A stretch of DNA of 11,557 nt from positions 1 to 11,557 of the forward strand of contig JAHRVZ010000104.1 in assembly GCA_019090405.1 (NCBI GenBank). Reading direction: 5' to 3'. Shown here in pieces: positions 6,275-11,557 of this stretch. The notes beneath the pieces were generated by a model that saw only the letters and a program-made list of their open reading frames with translations, did not search any database and was not told the DNA's origin. Every line of letters starts with the position of its first letter. Position 1 is the stretch's first letter. Made by a program: the position numbers and the translations under genes. The stretch comes from Paracoccaceae bacterium. Its GTDB lineage: Bacteria; Pseudomonadota; Alphaproteobacteria; Rhodobacterales; Rhodobacteraceae.

Positions 6275-7882
6275 TTATCCTTTTTTATCAATTCGCTGCG
6301 GCTTAAATTCACCGCGTTTCACCATTGCCTCAAGCTCGCGTTTCAGGATTTTGCCACTTGCGGTTTTTGGAAACTCGTCAACCGACAAGAACCATTCCGG
6401 CATGTCGTATTTCGACAGACCAACCGCGGCCAGATGCGCCAATACCTGATCTGCATCCAGATCGGATTTGACCGCCAGACACACGCGTTCGCCCAGCCGG
6501 TCGTCAGCAATGGCAATCGCCGCTGCCAATTCAATATCATCATGGCGCAGCGCCGCTGCCTCGATCTGTGACGGGTAAATATTATGCCCGCCCCGGATGA
6601 TCAGATCCTTCAACCGCCCCTGAACTGTCAGGTTGCCCGCATCGTCCAGTGACCCCAGATCGCCCGTCAGGAACCATCCATCGCGGTTGAAACTGTTTCC
6701 CGTCGCCTCTTGATTGCCCATATAGCCCAGCATCAGCACCCCACCGCGTCCACCGATCTGGCCAACCTCGCCCAAGGGTGTGGGCAGATCAGGGTTTTCC
6801 ATGTCAAAGATCGCAATTTCATACCCTTTGCCACCGCGTCCACAAGTGGACACCCAGACCGACGGGTCATCATCCGGGTGGGTGTATTGATGCGAAGACG
6901 TTTCCGTCATGCCATAAATATTCTGCGGTGTGATGCCTTGCTGAACAAAGGATTCCGCCACGACTTCGGGGATGGCGGCCCCTGCCATATAGAATGTGCG
7001 CACATTCCCCAAACGTTTCAAACCTTGCGTCTTTTGCGCCTGCAACACGTCCATCGCATGGGTCGGCACGCCCAGAACATAGCTGGCCTCGGACGCAATC
7101 ACCCAATCAAGCTGGCTGACACCGGGACGCAGGTTTTCTGTCACCAGACAGCCCCCAGACACCAACCATTGTCCCACCGCCACCCAGCCGATGTGATGCG
7201 ACAAAGGACTAAGCGACAGGATCACCGATTCATGGGAAACGCCCCAATCTGCCACCAGATCACGACAGTTGGACATCAGCGTATTGGCCGAATGCATGAC
7301 GCATTTGGGCTGTCCTGTGGTGCCGGAAGTAAAGGCCAGATAGCTGATGGTGTCGGGGTTGTCGTGCCATGATTGCGCCGGCTCCTTTGCCGCGCCGGGA
7401 AAATTATCCGGCGTATAAAGTTTGCGTAGTGACCCGACCTCGCCCAGCATACTCTCAAAATCGCAATCCTCCCTGTCTGCACCCCAACCGGGTTCAGTAA
7501 CCAATGCCGCCGTGTTCAGGCGTTTCAACAGGGTGATGATTTCAGCACAGGTATAGGTCTTGTGCAGCGACGGGTTACAGGCCAGCCCGTCGCGCGAACA
7601 GGCCAGAAAGGTGATGACCACCTCGACCCGGCTGGTCATCCAGATTGACACCGGATCACCCCGTGTCAAACCCTGAGCGGCCAGATCATCCGCCATCCCA
7701 TCCACCCGCGCACGCAGCTGTTTCCAGCTCAGCGCCCCCCAACCATCGCGCAGCGCCGGTTGGTCGGGATAGGTTTCGGCCCATTTGACCAGCAACGAAT
7801 AAAACGTATCGCGGGTCCAGACGCCGGTATCGTAATACCGCGCGGCAGATTGTGGGTCATGCAGAGTGAGATAGGGGATCAT
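6275..7882 (-). CDS. Acyl-CoA ligase (AMP-forming)
   Basis: This 535-residue member of the adenylate-forming superfamily would convert a free carboxylic acid, ATP and CoA to the acyl-CoA, AMP and PPi, the entry step of the pathway. The phosphate-binding motif TSGTTGQPK is at 185-193, YGMTE at 323-327, and TGD with the adenine/ribose-binding Asp at 406-408. The hinge region GRLKDLIIRGG is at 422-432, and the catalytic Lys511 lies in PKTASGKILKR. All catalytic elements are intact and length is normal. The substrate pocket cannot be read by eye. General resemblance to ligases annotated for cyclohexanecarboxylate and medium-chain acids is noted without claiming specificity. The ATG at 7880-7882 follows GAGGTG at four nt and lies 8 nt after the stop of the crotonase gene. 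Confidence 0.95.
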   Translation of the reverse strand: MIPYLTLHDPQSAARYYDTGVWTRDTFYSLLVKWAETYPDQPALRDGWGALSWKQLRARVDGMADDLAAQGLTRGDPVSIWMTSRVEVVITFLACSRDGLACNPSLHKTYTCAEIITLLKRLNTAALVTEPGWGADREDCDFESMLGEVGSLRKLYTPDNFPGAAKEPAQSWHDNPDTISYLAFTSGTTGQPKCVMHSANTLMSNCRDLVADWGVSHESVILSLSPLSHHIGWVAVGQWLVSGGCLVTENLRPGVSQLDWVIASEASYVLGVPTHAMDVLQAQKTQGLKRLGNVRTFYMAGAAIPEVVAESFVQQGITPQNIYGMTETSSHQYTHPDDDPSVWVSTCGRGGKGYEIAIFDMENPDLPTPLGEVGQIGGRGGVLMLGYMGNQEATGNSFNRDGWFLTGDLGSLDDAGNLTVQGRLKDLIIRGGHNIYPSQIEAAALRHDDIELAAAIAIADDRLGERVCLAVKSDLDADQVLAHLAAVGLSKYDMPEWFLSVDEFPKTASGKILKRELEAMVKRGEFKPQRIDKKG

Positions 7883-7890
7883 GCGGCACC

Positions 7891-8670
7891 TCAGTGACCA
7901 AAGGTTGACGGGTCAGGTTTACGCTTTTCGCGGAAACTGGCGGATAGTTCCTTGGATTCTTCGGATTTCAGGTTCTGACGCAGCAACAGATCATGGGTAA
8001 CGCGCGACAGCCCGCCAACCCCACCGTGACGCGCATTGAACGCGCCTTTGATTGAGGCAAGCGCAAACGATCCGCGATCCGCCACCTCAAGCGCATATTC
8101 GCGGGTTTTTTCCTTGAGTTCAGCGTCAGGCACAACGCGGTTGATCATGCCGATTTCACGCGCCTCTGCTGCGGACATCTTGGGGTTGGTGTACCAGATT
8201 TCCTTGGCACGTTTCTTGCCGACCAGATCCTCAAGATACCAAGTGCCATAGCCGGCATCAAATGACCCCATCATCGGCCCGACCTGCCGGAATACGGCGG
8301 ATTCCTTGGCGATGGTCAGATCACACACCACCTGCAACACGTTTCCGCCCCCCACAGCATAACCGTTCACACTGGCGATCACTGGTTTTTGCAATTTATC
8401 AATGGCTTCGTACATTTCAAGGGTTGGCAAAACACCTGCGTAAAGCATCGTGTCCTCCATCCCGTCCTTTTGTCCGCCGATGCAGAAAAACCTGTCGCCA
8501 GCCCCGGTAATCACCAGAACCCGCGTGCGGGTTTCGCGGCGCATGCCTTCGATGCAGTCGCGGATTTCGTGGCACATGGTTTCGGTGAACATATTGCCAT
8601 TATCGGGCCGATTCAGCGTGATAGTGCCGATGGGGCCGTCTTCTTCGTAGGTGATTTCGCTATAGGTCAT
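7891..8670 (-). CDS. Crotonase of the MenB/BadI subgroup, likely beta-ketoacyl-CoA ring hydrolase
   Basis: This 259-residue crotonase-fold enzyme has MenB/BadI marks rather than those of ordinary enoyl-CoA hydratases. These include FCIGGQ at 62-67, the oxyanion segment GYAVGGGNVLQVVCDLTI at 103-120, QVGPMMGSFDAGYGT at 129-143 with Ser136 and Asp138, KRAKEIWY at 153-160, and the C-terminal EKRKPDPSTF. MenB (dihydroxynaphthoyl-CoA synthase) closes a ring by Dieckmann condensation. BadI (2-ketocyclohexanecarboxyl-CoA hydrolase) opens one. DAGYGT and EIWY look closer to BadI, and no menaquinone gene is nearby, so ring hydrolysis is preferred. The chosen ATG at 8668-8670 matches the family N-terminus and has AAGAGG six nt upstream. 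The frame extends to 8820 but that part lies inside the preceding gene and has no family similarity. Substrate is unknown. Confidence 0.88.
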   Translation of the reverse strand: MTYSEITYEEDGPIGTITLNRPDNGNMFTETMCHEIRDCIEGMRRETRTRVLVITGAGDRFFCIGGQKDGMEDTMLYAGVLPTLEMYEAIDKLQKPVIASVNGYAVGGGNVLQVVCDLTIAKESAVFRQVGPMMGSFDAGYGTWYLEDLVGKKRAKEIWYTNPKMSAAEAREIGMINRVVPDAELKEKTREYALEVADRGSFALASIKGAFNARHGGVGGLSRVTHDLLLRQNLKSEESKELSASFREKRKPDPSTFGH

Positions 8671-8698
8671 GTGATGCCTCTTTGTGAGTTGTTTCGCC

Positions 8699-9898
8699 CT
8701 AGGGCAGGATTTCCGCATTATGCTGCCCCAGCCGCGGCGGAGCCGAGCGAGGACGCGCCGCCTGCCCGTCGATATGTATTCCCAATCCAATTTGAGGGAC
8801 CAGACGGCCATCATCCTCAAGCAGGAAGAACAATTCCCGTTCGATCAGGTCGGTATCCGAAGCAACCTCATCCACGCTATAGATCGGGCCTGCAGGGACA
8901 CGGGCGTCGGCGAATATTTTCAGCCATTCATCCCGGCTGCGGGTTTTGATGACATTCTGAATGTCGGCCACGATTGCTTCGCGGTTCACCCGCCGCGAGG
9001 CGTTGGTTTCAAACCCGGAACGCGCGGCATAATCAGGTTGACCAACCGCCTGCCAGAACCGTTTCCAGATACCGTCATTGCCCAGACCCAGTGTCATCGG
9101 CAGATCGGCGGTGTCAAACGGCTGATATATCGCGATCACGCTATCGGTGCCGCCGCTGCGTTTTGGCACATCACCCGAGCCAAGATAACTGGAAATCCGA
9201 CAGGACAGAAAGCGGGTCATGCTTTCCACCAGTGAGACATCAATCAACCGCCCCTTGCCAGTGTTCTTACGATCATAAAGCGCTGCCATCGTCGCCATGG
9301 CAGCATCCTGCCCAGCCAGCATATCCGCCGCCGGAGCGCCGATCTTTTGTGGCTCGCCACCCAAGGCACCCGTGATATCCATAATGCCCGAATAGCCTTC
9401 GGCGATCAGATCATAACAGGTCAGACCGGCGCGCGGTCCGGTCAATCCAAACCCGGTGATCGAGGTAAAGATAAGCCGCTCATTCAGCGCCGTAAGCGAA
9501 GCATGATCCAACCCCAGTTTCTTTTGCACCGACAGCGGCTGGTTGGTCAGCACCACATCCACGGTCTTTACCAACTCGCGCAGAACCTCGCGCTGGCTGG
9601 TGTCGGTCAGGTCCAGAACGACGCTTTTCTTGTTGCGGTTGATGGCCAGAAACCACAGCGCCTCGCCGTCCAGAAACGGCGGTCCCCAGGCGCGGATGTC
9701 ATCGCCTCCGGGGCGCTCGACCTTGATGACCTCGGCGCCGAAATCAGACAGTAGCATCCCGGCATAAGGCCCGGCGACTGATGTAGTCAGGTCCAGCACC
9801 CGCACATCACTAAAGAAATTTATGCCCGCGCCAGCACTAAGGACAGGCAGGCCATCAGCAGGAATTGCGACGTTTTCGGTTGGTGTTTTTTCAGTCAT
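8699..9898 (-). CDS. Family III CoA-transferase (CaiB/BaiF type)
   Basis: This protein of about 399 residues probably transfers CoA from a pathway acyl-CoA to an incoming acid, via an aspartyl-CoA anhydride. The fold begins with VRVLDLTTSVAGPYA about 32 residues in, and GAEVIKVERPGGDD follows. The catalytic Asp163 lies in CYDLIAEGYSG, as in formyl-CoA transferase. The preceding residue is Tyr rather than the His of the racemase branch, so this one looks like a true transferase, unlike the paralogue at 1666-2847. The start is uncertain. ATG at 9896-9898 leaves 16 nt after the upstream stop; ATGs at 9923-9928 would add nine or ten residues and overlap that stop. None has a good ribosome-binding site. 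The frame stays open to 10024, inside the upstream gene. Confidence 0.9.
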   Translation of the reverse strand: MTEKTPTENVAIPADGLPVLSAGAGINFFSDVRVLDLTTSVAGPYAGMLLSDFGAEVIKVERPGGDDIRAWGPPFLDGEALWFLAINRNKKSVVLDLTDTSQREVLRELVKTVDVVLTNQPLSVQKKLGLDHASLTALNERLIFTSITGFGLTGPRAGLTCYDLIAEGYSGIMDITGALGGEPQKIGAPAADMLAGQDAAMATMAALYDRKNTGKGRLIDVSLVESMTRFLSCRISSYLGSGDVPKRSGGTDSVIAIYQPFDTADLPMTLGLGNDGIWKRFWQAVGQPDYAARSGFETNASRRVNREAIVADIQNVIKTRSRDEWLKIFADARVPAGPIYSVDEVASDTDLIERELFFLLEDDGRLVPQIGLGIHIDGQAARPRSAPPRLGQHNAEILP

Positions 9899-9914
9899 GG
9901 GATCAATTGTCTTT

Positions 9915-11557
9915 TCATTGGGCATCATCCGAACCGGGATGGCGTGGTTGTGTTTGCTCAAAACTGGTGGCCAGTTCAAAGGCGTCATAGACGCCCGTTG
10001 TGATCGCTCCCGGCTCATAGGCATCGCTGATCAGCGCATCTGTCGGACCCTCTGGCATGACCCAGGCAGTAGGGTCATCGTAAGACAGTCGGCCAGCACG
10101 CCCGACAATGTGCAAATCCGCATCCTCAGGCACTGTATTGTCCTGACAAAACGTTGCTCCCAGCGCCAAAAGCTGGTTGCGGGTGATCTCGCGGTATCCG
10201 GGGTGGGCATCGCGGGCGATGACCTTGCCGGACGTCACCAAGGTGACGCGAATGCCCTGACTGGCGGCAATCAACGCCACCTCGGCCGTGGCAAGATCAT
10301 CACCAATTGCCGCCACATGCTGTGCGCCGTTGAAGGAAACCCGCCCTGACAAAACGTCGTAACTGGACACTGGTTTGGCAGCATCGCTGGTCAAAGGCGT
10401 AAGCGGTTGAAACCTGCGGACCCGCCAGTGATCGGTTGTGGTTTGGGGGGCGGTCGATGCAAATTCCACACCTGCGATTTCGGCACGGCGGCGTGCGCCC
10501 TGCAAAACCTCGTCATGTTCCGCCTGCCCCGGCACATGCGCGCGCCAGCCCTGCATCCCGCCGGGTGGGCCATCATCGTCGACCACGCTGACCTTATGAC
10601 CGCGCGTCGACGCCGCCCAAGCGGCTGTCAACGCTGCAAGACCGCTACCATGAACCGAGATTTGGCGCGCCTCGCTGACATCGTGAACCGGCGTTAGCGC
10701 CTCACGTCCAACCAGCGGATTGACCGGGCAGATGATCTGCGGGCGGTTGGATCGACCAAGGCAGATATTGCAACCTAGACACCAACCGATGTCTTCTTCG
10801 CGGCCCTCAATGATCTTTGCCGGCAGATACGGATCCGCAATCGAGGCCCGCCCAAAGGCAGCAATGTCGATCTGCCCCGCCGCCAACCCGGCCTCGGCCA
10901 CCGAGGCGCGTTTGATCCGGCCAACCCCGATGATCGGAATATCGGTCGCAGCCCTGATCTGACCCGCAAGGTCAAGCCACTGGCCTTCGGGTTCGCCGGT
11001 GATCATCGACACTTTGTTAAATGATCCATAGACCCCGACCGACACCGAAAGCGCATGTACTCCCTCGGCCTCTAGCCGTTTGGCAATTTCGATGGATTGC
11101 GTAGCGGTAAGGCCGTTTTCGACGAATTCCTCAGCGCTGATACGCACCAGTAGCGGGAAATCATCGCCCAACGCCTGTTTTATTCCGCGAATGATGTTCA
11201 CCACAAACCGCATCCGGTTTTTATCGCTGCCGCCATAGGCATCGCTGCGCAGGTTGGATTGGGGCGACAGGAATGCGTTAATCAGATAGCCATGCGCGCC
11301 GTGCAATTCTACGCCATCAAACCCCGCCTTGGCCAAACGCTGCGCCGTGTCGATAAAGGCCTGCTCCAGCGTTTCAATTTCCGCAAAGGTCAATTCATGC
11401 GGCATTTCGCGGTTCAGCGGGCAAGGAATCGGCGACGGGGCCACCAGTTGATGACCGGTCATAGCGCTGTTGGTCTGACGGCCGGCATGGTTGATCTGGC
11501 CGATCAGCACGCCGCCTTCGGCCTTGACCGCCTGCGCCAGCCGGGTCAGCCCCGGCA
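9915..11557 (-). CDS. OYE-type flavoprotein, 2,4-dienoyl-CoA reductase/TMADH-like (5' end beyond right edge)
   Basis: The reading frame continues to the right window edge without a start; GTG at 11508-11510 is internal. About 546 residues are seen, and roughly the first 80-90 of the FMN barrel are missing. Numbering from that GTG, GQINHAGR is at 4-11, the active-site HGAHGYL at 70-76 with Tyr75, and LSPQSNLRSDAYGG at 81-94. A 4Fe-4S ligand set lies at Cys244, 247, 250 and 261. The CxxCxxC spacing matches trimethylamine dehydrogenase rather than CxxCxxxC of E. coli FadH. The C-terminal FAD/NAD part is weak: the first nucleotide motif reads GSGLAAL instead of GxGxxG and the second reads GDDLAT. 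The His used by FadH beside the substrate is not evident (SVGVYGSFN). It probably reduces or isomerises an unsaturated acyl-CoA, like FadH or BaiCD; electron supply may differ. It is followed by the CoA-transferase and lies near the head of the operon. Confidence 0.88.
   Translation of the reverse strand, partial: PGLTRLAQAVKAEGGVLIGQINHAGRQTNSAMTGHQLVAPSPIPCPLNREMPHELTFAEIETLEQAFIDTAQRLAKAGFDGVELHGAHGYLINAFLSPQSNLRSDAYGGSDKNRMRFVVNIIRGIKQALGDDFPLLVRISAEEFVENGLTATQSIEIAKRLEAEGVHALSVSVGVYGSFNKVSMITGEPEGQWLDLAGQIRAATDIPIIGVGRIKRASVAEAGLAAGQIDIAAFGRASIADPYLPAKIIEGREEDIGWCLGCNICLGRSNRPQIICPVNPLVGREALTPVHDVSEARQISVHGSGLAALTAAWAASTRGHKVSVVDDDGPPGGMQGWRAHVPGQAEHDEVLQGARRRAEIAGVEFASTAPQTTTDHWRVRRFQPLTPLTSDAAKPVSSYDVLSGRVSFNGAQHVAAIGDDLATAEVALIAASQGIRVTLVTSGKVIARDAHPGYREITRNQLLALGATFCQDNTVPEDADLHIVGRAGRLSYDDPTAWVMPEGPTDALISDAYEPGAITTGVYDAFELATSFEQTQPRHPGSDDAQ

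Noticed and set aside
6271..6290. T-rich plus-strand run resembling a terminator tail
   Set aside because: It is the complement of Lys codons at the ligase C-terminus and of the leader of the next gene. There is no GC hairpin before it on the plus strand and no plus-strand gene to terminate.
2395..7372. Long plus-strand open frames, for example at 2395-2922, 5255-5851 and 6710-7372
   Set aside because: They lie wholly antisense to full-length, motif-bearing minus-strand genes, and their translations show no family motifs. They are products of GC-rich codon bias.
7891..8670. Menaquinone gene menB
   Set aside because: Family similarity is real, but no other menaquinone gene is nearby, the neighbours are all acyl-CoA catabolism genes, and details such as DAGYGT and EIWY look more like BadI.
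8671..8820. N-terminal extension of the crotonase frame to 8820
   Set aside because: The extra 50 residues overlap the end of the upstream CoA-transferase gene and have no family similarity. The ATG at 8668-8670 has a good ribosome-binding site and the family N-terminus.
1666..11557. Bile-acid 7-alpha-dehydroxylation (bai) operon
   Set aside because: The ligase, SDR, OYE and CoA-transferase mix is reminiscent, but there is no BaiE-like dehydratase or transporter. The BadI-like crotonase and two acyl-CoA dehydrogenases do not belong to that operon.

Overview
The window looks like chromosomal DNA of an alphaproteobacterium, most likely of the roseobacter/Rhodobacterales type. This is inferred from protein style, the moderately GC-rich codon choice and tight gene packing; no taxonomic marker is present. 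All eleven genes lie on the minus strand, so transcription runs from the right edge to the left edge. There are no RNA genes, insertion sequences, CRISPR arrays or stretches over 300 bases without a gene.

Unit A runs from the right edge down to about 1666. In order of transcription it holds: an old-yellow-enzyme/dienoyl-CoA-reductase-like flavoprotein (5' end outside the window), a family III CoA-transferase, a crotonase of the MenB/BadI ring-cyclising or ring-opening subgroup, an acyl-CoA ligase, an SDR dehydrogenase, an acyl-CoA dehydrogenase, a 3-hydroxyacyl-CoA dehydrogenase, a small protein resembling only the C-terminal half of PaaH-type dehydrogenases, and a second family III enzyme with a racemase-like His/Asp pair. 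Junctions are 3 to 28 nt, or overlap as ATGA or TAATG, so this reads as one operon.

A 167-nt gap (1499-1665) separates unit A from unit B. The gap carries a sigma70-like promoter whose -10 lies inside a near-perfect match to the TGAATGA-N4-TCATTCA operator class used by TetR-family fatty-acid-degradation repressors. Unit B holds an acyl-CoA dehydrogenase of the long-chain/isovaleryl catalytic type and an SDR cut by the left edge.

Together the genes describe CoA-dependent catabolism of an organic acid. Activation would be by the ligase and/or CoA-transferase, followed by desaturation by two dehydrogenases with different catalytic-base positions, possible double-bond or C2-epimer processing, hydroxyl oxidation by the SDRs or the 3-hydroxyacyl-CoA dehydrogenase, and hydrolytic opening of a beta-keto ring by the BadI-like enzyme. 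A carbocyclic or terpenoid-type acid is therefore the best guess for the substrate, but that is inference. No thiolase and no ordinary enoyl-CoA hydratase is in view, and no regulator gene is present; these may lie outside the window. The most unusual points are the free-standing PaaH C-terminal half, the two chemically distinct family III CoA enzymes, the degenerate flavoprotein C-terminus, and the operator-overlapped promoter.
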